Source: Actinomycetospora sp. NBRC 106375 (GTDB lineage: Bacteria; Actinomycetota; Actinomycetes; Mycobacteriales; Pseudonocardiaceae). Taken from it: a DNA stretch of 64,000 nucleotides. Position 1 is the first letter of the stretch, and each line of letters begins with the position of its first letter. Positions 25,801-33,303 of this stretch are shown here, one piece after another. The translations under genes were made by a program, and so were the position numbers. A model generated the notes under the pieces. The model worked only from the letters and a program-made list of their open reading frames with translations, was not told the origin of the DNA and did not search any database. The stretch spans positions 124,001 through 188,000 of the forward strand of contig NZ_BSTS01000007.1 in assembly GCF_030269665.1 (NCBI RefSeq), written 5' to 3'.

Positions 25801-26200
25801 CGCTGCGGACGGTCACCGTCTCGCCGCGGGCCACCACGGTCAGCGCCTCGGCCGCCGCATCGTCCGACGCCGGCCCCATCGTCGAGAGGACCACGCCGTC
25901 CGGGGTGGCCGCAGCGGCACGCGCGCTCCGGCAGCTGAAGCGGACATCGATGTCGGCGGGCTCGTAGGCCGTGAGCATGAGCATCGTCGGCGCGGGGTCG
26001 CTCACGTCGACCGGCCAGGTCACCTCCGGGGTGCTCATGGCGACGGGCGCGAACGGCAGGAGCACGGCGCCCACGAGGGCCACGAGTCCGGAGACCACCG
26101 TGACAGCCCACGCGAGCGAGCCGGCCCGGCCGGGAGCGTGCAGGTCCGGGGACGGGTCGGTCGCCGGAGCCGACACCTCCGGCGGCGCGTCCGTGCTCAC
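22865..26200 (-). CDS. Arabinosyltransferase, EmbA/B/C family (copy 1)
   Basis: A 1,111-residue GT53 arabinofuranosyltransferase that adds arabinose from decaprenylphosphoryl-arabinose to wall arabinan. The N-terminus has one membrane helix and an exported jelly-roll-like region, then a polytopic core with ITDDDGYYSAMAANV at about residue 317. That Asp cluster is the proposed catalytic site, and NYYQLYDQGFTPF follows. A large C-terminal carbohydrate-binding domain completes it. Start GTG 26200. A second copy lies at 33304-36570. Which Emb (A, B or C) it represents cannot be told by eye. Confidence 0.92.
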   Translation of the reverse strand: MSTDAPPEVSAPATDPSPDLHAPGRAGSLAWAVTVVSGLVALVGAVLLPFAPVAMSTPEVTWPVDVSDPAPTMLMLTAYEPADIDVRFSCRSARAAAATPDGVVLSTMGPASDDAAAEALTVVARGETVTVRSGGAQLFAGPLPTGDCRFLVTGDPAGMRVVLDGAVVTTTPTTLPTPDLPTDGDRSEILPDSRPEVAPITPLPEVDALRSSVPSLPAPTSDDLSVRMSLDNSFDHTPTPVKSVLIAVIVIALAVGALAIPVGRAAPEWGTRGQQRLLQWARRRFVRAGTRLRTLRPRVVDAVVPAVLVAWLFLAPITDDDGYYSAMAANVPFSGYVTNYYQLYDQGFTPFSWPYYVLSWWQTTFGTARVVLGGPALVLGLGTWFLARAFVARTPIGGSGRLADTGARAALAAAFLAWFTAYDMGVRPEPVVGFFTVAALVAVAEGLERRRLPLLGLGVGLSSAGLMAAPTGFIALAPLVAAAPATWRLVRERVRGWWAVAGCWTVVLAPLAVGSLLGFADGAYRDFARARDIFAPVQRAQTWYQEVLRYTALLDTTSHHGSYARRTAVLVCLLALVWFLVLVVAARARDLVVPARLLLAGWSTLLAFVLLLPTPSKPTHHLGAFAGLGAILIALVLAAGPRLLAALDRGRRVSQPALVAAALATVLVAALAGHGRAMWPYDWGLGRPAFGDYPSVRGIDFDQPLWWALGLAVASVAALLVARRRAPELQRLALGFSVPVLVLVLLTATTVWTVGDFVRAADRTATSWSPQVDALADPAATRCGLAGQIDVLDPASPRGLSPAGPPEPAPLPLDAADAPLPELRTEPFLPGAFFSASPPPPDIPAGVPVWGSFLVPEPGANADARTGTFTTPWSRLPPDPAGTGLAVSVSGRTTGDVSLRVEYGRLVPDGVTPVAGAPVGDGEPESLAWRDVPLLDGAAAPPGADAVRLVAQDSSTTTGGWLAFSAPVARSWVPLPQFFPATAPVGVSWAIRTLFPCLRQPRQQAGITEPAVGAIGFGSTPEQALQDWTFDPTRGGLLGHADREVGGATALITRVRDVGETVDDVYVFDLRPPYRSNGYSLVRERQVVSGLPDEGLDLEPTLSRPAPPADG

Positions 26201-26287
26201 CCTGCCGCTGCTCCTCTGCCTCGTGTCGGGACGTTCACCTCGCCGACGCCACCCGTGAGGGCGGGGCGTCGGGACGACCGACCCTCG

Positions 26288-27337
26288 TCACCGACTGACG
26301 GCGCGACGCAGCCGCCGGACCGCAGCCCTCGCCAGCTCCTTCGGCGGGCGGGGCTCGGGTTCCGGGCGCGGTGCCCTCGCCTCGTCGAGCTCCCGGCGCG
26401 TCCGGGCGAGTTCCCGGTCGAGATCCTCGATCCGACGCGTCCGCTCGACCAGGGCCTCGGCCATGGCGTCGGCGTCGTCCGCGTGGCGCCCCGCCTCGTA
26501 CTGCATCTCCAGCACCCGCGTGTAGAGCGCGAGGCGGTTGTTCTCCAGGGTGGCCAGCATCGTCGACGAGGCGAAGGGCTCGACGCCGCGCAGGATCTCC
26601 TGCGCGCCGGGCGCCCCCTCGCGGACCACGACGCCGAGGCCGAACACGGCGGGGACGATGCGCAGGGTCCACGTGCCCGCCGCGTCCTCGAGCGCGTCTT
26701 CGACGGCGGTGAGGACGCCGTTGCGCTCGCCGCCGGCAGTCAGGGCGGCCGTGAAGGCCCCGAGCCCGACGAATCCCGCCGGGGTGAGGTCGTCGTGCCA
26801 GACGGTCGCGCCCTCCTCCGAGGACGGGTGACGCTCCCCCTCCGGGACGGTGGAGGGCGCGTAGTACTGGTCGCGCCGCCCGCAGGGCCACAGCACGTCG
26901 TGGAGCACGATCAGCGCGTCGGGCGCGTGGCGGAGCACCCAGTCCACCTCCCGCCGCACGACCGCGTAGTTGTGATCGCCGTCGATGACGTAGAGGTCGG
27001 CGACGGGAAGGTCGTCGAGGGCGGCGGGCGAGTGGCGCGACACGAGGTGAAGGCGCTCGTCGCCTTCGTAGCGCTCCTGTAGATCGACGGTCGGCGAGGG
27101 GTCGACGGCGAAGACGTCGGTCGCGCCGAGGTCGGCGTACATAGCCGTGACCGCGCCCGACTCGACACCGACCTCGACCACCGTGGTGATCCGCCGGGCG
27201 GCGAACAGCGTGACGAACACGTCGCGGAAGAACGTGAGGGAGTGCAGGAGCAGGGGTCCGGTGCGCGCGGCGCGGGCCTGAGCGTGGGGGTCGTCCCGGG
27301 AGCCGAGAGCGGCCGGCACCGGTCGCGATGCGGTCAT
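26288..27337 (-). CDS. Class I SAM-dependent methyltransferase with C-terminal coiled coil
   Basis: A 349-residue protein. Residues about 35-200 form a Methyltransf_24-like fold with the SAM motif TVVEVGVESGAVTAMYADLG, VDPSP, and DLYVIDGDHNYAVVRREVDW in the catalytic region. The C-terminal 90 residues are helical and coiled coil (RTRRIEDLDRELARTRRELD), ending basic. It starts at ATG 27337, overlapping the stop of the HAD gene by ATGA. The locus suggests sugar O-methylation in a surface glycan; the acceptor is unknown. Confidence 0.8.
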   Translation of the reverse strand: MTASRPVPAALGSRDDPHAQARAARTGPLLLHSLTFFRDVFVTLFAARRITTVVEVGVESGAVTAMYADLGATDVFAVDPSPTVDLQERYEGDERLHLVSRHSPAALDDLPVADLYVIDGDHNYAVVRREVDWVLRHAPDALIVLHDVLWPCGRRDQYYAPSTVPEGERHPSSEEGATVWHDDLTPAGFVGLGAFTAALTAGGERNGVLTAVEDALEDAAGTWTLRIVPAVFGLGVVVREGAPGAQEILRGVEPFASSTMLATLENNRLALYTRVLEMQYEAGRHADDADAMAEALVERTRRIEDLDRELARTRRELDEARAPRPEPEPRPPKELARAAVRRLRRAVSR

Positions 27338-30099
27338 CCGCGATCCACCACCCGCCGGAGGGCGAGGCGGGTCGCCCCCGACGCGACGCCGCGCACGCCG
27401 CCGCGGCGGAACTCGGCCAGCAGGCGTCCCGACATCCGCGCCGTCGTGGGCGCCCCGCGCGTCACCGGGGACAGACCGGAGGGGGACTGGGGGAGCATGG
27501 CGAACGCCACGGTCACGCGGGCGTGGACCACGGGCGCGCCGGCGCGGGCCGCCAGCGGGAGGACGACGGCCGACGTCGCCGACCGGAGCTCCACGAGGTT
27601 GCCGCCGAGCCAGGCGGCGTCCGCGAGGTGGAGGCCGGCGAGGTCCGCGGGGGTCTCCCAGCGGTGCTCCTGCTCGACCCCGTCGACGGTGCGCAGGGAG
27701 ACGATCACGCGGTCGACGCGGACGACCGCGGGGCGCCCGGTGAGCTCGACGGACACGTCGAGCACGTGCGGGGTGGACCGGGGCGCGTCGTCCGCGGCAC
27801 GGGGCTCCAGCGCGAGCCGCGCAAAGCTCAGCCCGTGGTGGTTGATCCGGACCTGGTGCTCCGACCCGGGGGACCAGCGGTCGTCCACTGTGTGGACCAT
27901 CAGCCGGGCCCGCGACGGCTCGGCGGCCTCGAACGCGTCCGCGTCGATCGCCCCGGCGGCCAGGGCCCGGGCCGCGGCGGCGAGGCCGGCGTCGCCCGGC
28001 GCGAGCAGCTGCGGCCAGAAGGCGTCGCGCATGCCCAGATCGGCGAGGTCGTTCGGGGACAGGTAAGGCAGGACCCCCTCGAGGTCGTCGGGCACGAGGC
28101 GGGCCGCGTGGTCCGACCCGAGGTTGTCCTCGTGCGACCACAGCGCGAACAGCGACGCCTCCTGCTCTGTCGGCGCGCAGATCGCGGCACGCAGGACCTC
28201 ACCGAGGTGGTCCCGTGCCGACGGGATGAGCAGGGAGGGCCAGTCCCGGTCCGTCGCCCGGTAGGCGTGCCACCGACGTTGGAAGTCGACGATGCCGGTC
28301 TGGACCGCCCGCCGTTCGGCGTGCTGGTCCTCGGTCCCGACGGTGGGCCCGAGGATCGGCGTGCCGTCCTCCGAGAAGTCGAGCAGCGAGCCGCACAGCG
28401 CGTTCACCGACATCTCCAGCGCCTCGGGACTGCGCGCCAGGCTCTCGACGAGGGGCGCGGGACGGCCGGCGGCCCCGAGGTAGCCCTCGACGCGCAGGCC
28501 GCGCGCGAGGAGCCGGAGCGAGCGGAAGTCGGTGGCCACGTACATGCCGCTCGGGACCACGTCGACGCCCGCCTTGTCGAGGGCGGCGGCGAGCTGGAGC
28601 TGGATGGTCGCCCCCCACCCGAGATCGACCAGCACCATCTCGGGCTCGTCGAGCGCGCCGGCATCCCGCAGGGCCCGCACGAGCCGGCGCCGCTTCCCGG
28701 TGGCGGTGACCGCGAGCCGGTGGCGCAGGTGGGGCGCCTCGACGAGGGCCGCGGCGACCCGGTCCACCATCTCCTGGTCGTCCAGCACCCGGTCGAGGTG
28801 CGGCGCGAGGGACGGGACGTCGCCCGGCCGCAGCGCGAGGGTGGACAGCAGCGAGCGGACCGTGGCGCCGTAGCTGCGGCGGATCATGTCCGCGACGGAG
28901 TCCGCGTCGAGCTCGTCGACGGTGGCGAGCCACACGACGTGGCGCGAGAGCCAGAGGGGCCGGGCCTCGACCTCGAGGCCGTGGGCGCGCGCCGCGTCGT
29001 TCACCAGCGCCGCCAGCAGCTCGCCCTCCCGCATCGGGCACCACGCGGTCCGGACACGCCGGGCGGCGCACGAGCGCGCGACCCACTCCGCGAAGCCGGT
29101 GAGCACCGGTCCGAGGACGCCGGCCCCGAAGCGGCGGGCGACGTCGGTACGGCGTCCGTCCCGCCCGGCGAGCCCGACCGCGCGGGCCCGCATCGTGGTC
29201 AGCCCGGCGTCGCCGTGCTCGGGATCGACGAGGGTGCCCGCCGTCGATAGGGCGGTCGGGGTGGTCCGCTCCCGCTCGAGGACGCGCGCGAACTCCTCGT
29301 CGACGCGCTCGTAGTGCACGGTGCGGATCCCGTGCCGGGCGGGGACCTCGTCGTCGGCCACCGGGTTGTCCCCGATGTGCACGATCTCGTCGGGAGCGAC
29401 CCCCAGGGCGGTGAGCACGGCCGGCCAGAGGCCGTCACCCTTCGCCGTGCCGTACTCCTGCGAGCGGAAGATGCGGGTCCCTGGCGGCAGCTCGAGCTGG
29501 GGGCGGTCGAGCAGGTACCGCAGCTGCTCGTCGTCGAAGTAGGTGTCCGACACCAGCACCAGCGGCAGCCCGGCGTGGCGCGCGGCGTCCACGAGCCGGC
29601 GGGTGTCGAGGTCGACGACGGTGAACTCCCGCTCGACCTGCATCTCCACACCCATGAGGATGTCCACCGGCACGTCGCTGAAGGGCTCCGGCGGCATGGC
29701 CAGCCAGATCTCACGCAGCGAGACCTCGGGCCCCAGGGGGCCGCGCGCGTCGCGGGCCAGACCCTCGACCCGGGCGCGCAGGCCGACGAAGGCGCTGTCG
29801 GTCACCCACTCCGCGAGGAGCCCTTCGCTCCGTAGCCGGTGGGCGACCACCGCGAACAGCTCCACGGGCCGGGGCACCCGCCGCCACAGCAGCGTGTCGA
29901 ACACGTCGAGCGACAGCACCCGCAGCGAGCCGTCGGTGACGAGCCGCAGGAGTCGCGTGACCAGCCGAGAGGTGACGCTCTCTGCCGGCCCGTCGACGGC
30001 GGCGGGGTCCGCGTGTCCGGGGGCATCGGCCCGACCGGGAGGGTGCACCGACAACGATCCCGTCCTCTCCACCGACCTCGGGGTCGACCCGAACAGCAT
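27334..30099 (-). CDS. HAD-superfamily hydrolase fused to a large C-terminal region
   Basis: A 921-residue protein. Residues about 60-290 are a HAD domain: the nucleophile motif DVFDT (65-69), LVLVSDTYF as motif II, and IVHIGDNPVADDEV as motif IV. The remaining ~600 residues contain a second segment (RTAWCPMREGELLAALVNDA, LVDLGWGATIQLQLAAALDK) typical of large HAD proteins in surface-polysaccharide loci. Their reaction is unknown. ATG 30099 has GAGGAGAGG upstream. It is coupled to the methyltransferase after it and divergent from the methyltransferase at 30274. Confidence 0.75.
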   Translation of the reverse strand: MLFGSTPRSVERTGSLSVHPPGRADAPGHADPAAVDGPAESVTSRLVTRLLRLVTDGSLRVLSLDVFDTLLWRRVPRPVELFAVVAHRLRSEGLLAEWVTDSAFVGLRARVEGLARDARGPLGPEVSLREIWLAMPPEPFSDVPVDILMGVEMQVEREFTVVDLDTRRLVDAARHAGLPLVLVSDTYFDDEQLRYLLDRPQLELPPGTRIFRSQEYGTAKGDGLWPAVLTALGVAPDEIVHIGDNPVADDEVPARHGIRTVHYERVDEEFARVLERERTTPTALSTAGTLVDPEHGDAGLTTMRARAVGLAGRDGRRTDVARRFGAGVLGPVLTGFAEWVARSCAARRVRTAWCPMREGELLAALVNDAARAHGLEVEARPLWLSRHVVWLATVDELDADSVADMIRRSYGATVRSLLSTLALRPGDVPSLAPHLDRVLDDQEMVDRVAAALVEAPHLRHRLAVTATGKRRRLVRALRDAGALDEPEMVLVDLGWGATIQLQLAAALDKAGVDVVPSGMYVATDFRSLRLLARGLRVEGYLGAAGRPAPLVESLARSPEALEMSVNALCGSLLDFSEDGTPILGPTVGTEDQHAERRAVQTGIVDFQRRWHAYRATDRDWPSLLIPSARDHLGEVLRAAICAPTEQEASLFALWSHEDNLGSDHAARLVPDDLEGVLPYLSPNDLADLGMRDAFWPQLLAPGDAGLAAAARALAAGAIDADAFEAAEPSRARLMVHTVDDRWSPGSEHQVRINHHGLSFARLALEPRAADDAPRSTPHVLDVSVELTGRPAVVRVDRVIVSLRTVDGVEQEHRWETPADLAGLHLADAAWLGGNLVELRSATSAVVLPLAARAGAPVVHARVTVAFAMLPQSPSGLSPVTRGAPTTARMSGRLLAEFRRGGVRGVASGATRLALRRVVDRG

Positions 30100-30130
30100 G
30101 GCATCGACCTCTCCTCGGCCTCCCGACGCC

Positions 30131-30158
30131 CGCCGACGGCGCGTCCTGCGCGTCGGCG
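30131..30158. promoter_or_regulatory. Bulged hairpin in the divergent HAD/methyltransferase intergenic region
   Basis: Arms CGCCGACG and CGTCGGCG (8 bp) enclose a further CGC/GCG pairing with one bulged base and a short loop. The element lies in the 174-bp gap between genes transcribed away from each other at 30099 and 30274. A TATGTT box at 30173-30178 could be a -10 for the plus-strand gene. An operator role is plausible but unproven. Confidence 0.35.
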
Positions 30159-30273
30159 ACCGACTCGTCCGTTATGTTGGCCGGCCACTCGCCCCGGTCT
30201 GACCGGACACCGTCGGATGCGACGTGGCGGGCTCCATCACCCAGCCACGGACGACACCCACGGAGGCCCGCGC

Positions 30274-31221
30274 ATGGCGGATGCGGTCGGCGAGTTCCTC
30301 GAGCCCGACCCGGCGCTCGAACACGTGACCAGCCTCCACGACCATCTCGAGATCGAGATCAAGAGCGGGCACCGCGCGGACCTGCGATCGGCCGACGAGC
30401 GCGGCGGGATCCTCACCCGGGTCGCCGACGCCATCGACCGGTCCGGGGTGGGTTACGAAGACCAGTGCTCGGCGCGCCACTACGCCGACGTCGTCCGCTG
30501 CATCGAGCAGCTCCAGGCGGGGCCGGTGGCGGGGGCCGCCGGTGGAAGCTCCTGGCCGGCGCGCTGGTCCCGATGGCGGACGTCGCGCCGGGCCGCTGCC
30601 ACACCGGCACCGGCACCTGCACCGGCGACCAGGATCGTCGACGTCGGCGTCTTCATGGGCGGGACCTCGGCCGTCTTCGCCGGGTGCGCCGAGGAGCTCG
30701 GGCTCTCGCTCGACCTCGTCGACACCAGCCCGACCTACCTGCGGTTCACCCACGAGCGCCTCCGCCGCGCGTTCCCGAAGGTCGCGAAGCGGGTGCGCAT
30801 GTTCCACGGCGACCTCCCCACCTACGTGCGGGAGGTCCTCATGGTCGAGACCGCCGAGCGGGCGGTCGTGCACCACGACGGGGCCCACGAGTTCGACCAG
30901 GTGGTGCGGGATCTTGCATCGCTGTGGTTCGTGCGCGACCGGGTGCCGGCCCTGGCCGTGCAGGACACGCACCTGCGCTGCAGCGACCTGCGCTTCATGT
31001 GCTTCGTCGACGCGGCCGTCTTCGCGGTGTTCGGGCCCGACCCGACGTACCGGGAGCTGGGCGTCGTGCACGAGGAGGTGGCGCCGTTGACGTCGCCCGA
31101 CCGGTACTTCGGCAACTACTGTCTGCCGGGTGTCGCCGAGGGGATGTTCCTCGAGCTGGCGCAGAACCGCTTCCGCTTCCCCCATCCCACGATGCCGCTC
31201 GAGGCACTCCTGCGCCGGTGA
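30274..31221 (+). CDS. Class I SAM-dependent methyltransferase
   Basis: A 315-residue protein with an N-terminal helical part (DHLEIEIKSGHRADLRSADE), an Ala/Pro linker and a Rossmann fold from about residue 120. Motif I is IVDVGVFMGGTSAVFAGCA, with LVDTSPTYL and VVHHDGAHEFDQVVRDLASL following, as in the TylF/Methyltransf_24 group that O-methylates sugars. ATG 30274 has GGAGG 8 nt upstream. The stop overlaps the flippase start by GTGA. Acceptor unknown; glycan methylation is inferred from context. Confidence 0.75.
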   Translation: MADAVGEFLEPDPALEHVTSLHDHLEIEIKSGHRADLRSADERGGILTRVADAIDRSGVGYEDQCSARHYADVVRCIEQLQAGPVAGAAGGSSWPARWSRWRTSRRAAATPAPAPAPATRIVDVGVFMGGTSAVFAGCAEELGLSLDLVDTSPTYLRFTHERLRRAFPKVAKRVRMFHGDLPTYVREVLMVETAERAVVHHDGAHEFDQVVRDLASLWFVRDRVPALAVQDTHLRCSDLRFMCFVDAAVFAVFGPDPTYRELGVVHEEVAPLTSPDRYFGNYCLPGVAEGMFLELAQNRFRFPHPTMPLEALLRR

Positions 31222-32612
31222 CGACAACCCGCACCGACGGTGTGGCGGCCGACGGCGTCCCCTCGTCGAGGCCGTATCGTGGCGCCATCGCTGCAGCACC
31301 GAGTGAGGAGTCGCTCGCCGTGGGCGACCGGGCACCCGGGAAGGTCGGGGCCAGACGACTGGTCGGCGCGGCGAGCCTCGGCGTGCTCGTCTCCGGCATC
31401 GTCGTCAACATCTATCTGGCCGTGGTCGCGCGGGCGCTGCCGCCGGCGGAGTACGCCACCTTCGGGTCCTTCTGGGCCCTCGCCCTCGTGCTCGGGTTCG
31501 GCGCCTTCCTGCCCCTGGAGCAGGAGCTCGCGCGGCGGCTCCCCCTGCCCGGTGACCGGCGCGCGCTCCTGCGGGCCGCGACTGGCGCGACCGGGGTCCT
31601 CACCGTCCTCGCCCTGCTCGTGCTGGGCGGGGCGCTCCCGATCCTCTACCGCGCCCTCGACGACGACTTTTCGGTGCTGCTGGCCCTCGCCGCCCTGTGC
31701 GTCGTGTCGGCCGGGCAGTTCCTCGTCCGCGGCACCCTGATCGGCACCGACCGGCTCGTCCGGCACGCCGCGGTGATGGTGCTCGACGCGGTGGTCCGCC
31801 TCGGGCTGGCCGTGGTCCTCTTCGTCGCCGCGGGAGCCGACGCCGCCGCGTTCTGCTGGGCCCTGGTCGCCGCCATCGCCCTGGCCCACGTGCCCCAGCT
31901 GCCGGGCGCCTGGCGGCGCGCCGTGGCCTGGGGACGGCCCGCCGCGGACCCGAGCGCCCCGCGGGCGACCACCCGCGACGTCACCCGGGCCGCGCTGCCG
32001 TTGCTGGTCGGCTCGGTGTGCGCCCAGCTGCTCCTCAACGGGCTGCCGGTCCTCGTCGTGGCCCAGGCCGCCGACGGCCCGCAGATGGCCGCCGCGGGCG
32101 TGTTCGTCGCGGCCTTCACCTTGGCCAAGGCCCCCCTGTCCATGGTGGTGCCCCTGCAGTCGGCGGTCGTCCCGACGCTGACCCGGCTCATCGCGGGCGG
32201 GCGCCGGCGCGAGGTGCTCGTCCTGCTCGTCAAGGGGGCGGCGGGGCTGCTCGCCACGGCCGCCGTCGGCGTGCCCCTCGCGTGGTGGGCGGGGCCGACG
32301 ATCATCTCGCTGGTCTTCGGCGACGACTACGTCATCGCCGGTATCGACCTCGCGCTCATCATCTGCGGGGTGCTTGCCCACATCGGGCTCGTCGTCGTCA
32401 CCCAGGTCCACGTCGCCCGGGGCCGGCACGTCGACGTCGCCCTGAGCTGGCTCGCGGGGCTGCTCGCGGCCGGGGTGACGTTCTGGTCGGTGCCCGGGGT
32501 CATCCTCTCCGGCGAGGTCGCCTTCCTCGTCGGATCGGTGGTCGGCGCCGCTACGAGCTGCTCGATCCTGGCGGTCTCGCGCCGCCGTTCCCCATGGGAA
32601 GGAAGGCCGTGA
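31218..32612 (+). CDS. Wzx-like polysaccharide flippase (MOP superfamily)
   Basis: A 464-residue protein with about 12-14 hydrophobic helices (GAASLGVLVSGIVVNIYLAV, FGSFWALALVLGFGAFLPLE, LPLLVGSVCAQLLLNGLPVL). The pattern is that of lipid-linked oligosaccharide exporters. It would move a glycan intermediate across the membrane for the surrounding glycosyltransferases. Start GTG 31218 is coupled to the methyltransferase before it, and the end overlaps the next methyltransferase start. The first ~45 residues are polar and could be trimmed by a later start. Confidence 0.8.
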   Translation: MTTTRTDGVAADGVPSSRPYRGAIAAAPSEESLAVGDRAPGKVGARRLVGAASLGVLVSGIVVNIYLAVVARALPPAEYATFGSFWALALVLGFGAFLPLEQELARRLPLPGDRRALLRAATGATGVLTVLALLVLGGALPILYRALDDDFSVLLALAALCVVSAGQFLVRGTLIGTDRLVRHAAVMVLDAVVRLGLAVVLFVAAGADAAAFCWALVAAIALAHVPQLPGAWRRAVAWGRPAADPSAPRATTRDVTRAALPLLVGSVCAQLLLNGLPVLVVAQAADGPQMAAAGVFVAAFTLAKAPLSMVVPLQSAVVPTLTRLIAGGRRREVLVLLVKGAAGLLATAAVGVPLAWWAGPTIISLVFGDDYVIAGIDLALIICGVLAHIGLVVVTQVHVARGRHVDVALSWLAGLLAAGVTFWSVPGVILSGEVAFLVGSVVGAATSCSILAVSRRRSPWEGRP

Positions 32613-33295
32613 GCCTGGAGTACGACGAGCAGTACTACCGCTCCAACGGGCAGGCCGACGACCGTCCGGCGCTGCGGTACTACACGCGTCTGGTGCGTCG
32701 CTACACCGCCGGCGGTCCCTACCTCGACTTCGGGTGCGGCACCGGCCACCTCGTGCGACGGCTCTCGGCGCTGGGCCCGGCGGCGGGCTTCGAGGTCTCG
32801 GAGTACTCGGCACGCACGGCGCGGCGCAACGCGCCGGGCTGCGTCGTCTCGACCGACCCCGCCGAGCTCGAGGACGCCGCGTTCGGGGCGCTGACGGCCA
32901 TCCACGTCCTCGAGCACCTCGACGACGCCATGGCGTCGGAGACCCTGGCGACGTGGCGACGCGTCCTGCGTCCGGGCGGCCGCGCCCTGGTCGTCATGCC
33001 GGACCCGGCGGGCCGGGGTCGGCGGCTGGCGGGCGAGCGGTGGATGGGTTTCGCCGACCCGACGCACATCAACCTCAAGACACACGCGCAGTGGCGCCGG
33101 TTCGTCACCGACCACGGCCTGGAGGTCGAGCGCGAGGGCACCGACGGGCTCTGGGACGTCCCGTACTCGCGCCTGCCGAAGCTCGTCGACGCGGCACGCT
33201 ACGCGGTGCCCGCGTTCCTGCAGTTCCTGTCCGGCCGGCTCGTCCTGCCGCCCGGTCGTGGCGAGTCCTCGATCTTCGTCCTGCGCCGGCCCTGA
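32609..33295 (+). CDS. Class I SAM-dependent methyltransferase
   Basis: A 228-residue methyltransferase with motif I YLDFGCGTGHLVRRLSALG, IHVLEHLDD and VLRPGGRALVVMPDP, the Methyltransf_11/23 pattern. The SLEYDEQYYRSN opening is common in methyltransferases of glycan loci. I prefer GTG 32609 over ATG 32594 because GGAAGG lies just before it and the GTGA overlap with the flippase stop gives coupling. It is the last gene of the plus-strand set, convergent with the second emb gene after 8 bp. Confidence 0.82.
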   Translation: MSLEYDEQYYRSNGQADDRPALRYYTRLVRRYTAGGPYLDFGCGTGHLVRRLSALGPAAGFEVSEYSARTARRNAPGCVVSTDPAELEDAAFGALTAIHVLEHLDDAMASETLATWRRVLRPGGRALVVMPDPAGRGRRLAGERWMGFADPTHINLKTHAQWRRFVTDHGLEVEREGTDGLWDVPYSRLPKLVDAARYAVPAFLQFLSGRLVLPPGRGESSIFVLRRP

Positions 33296-33303
33296 CGAGC
33301 TCG

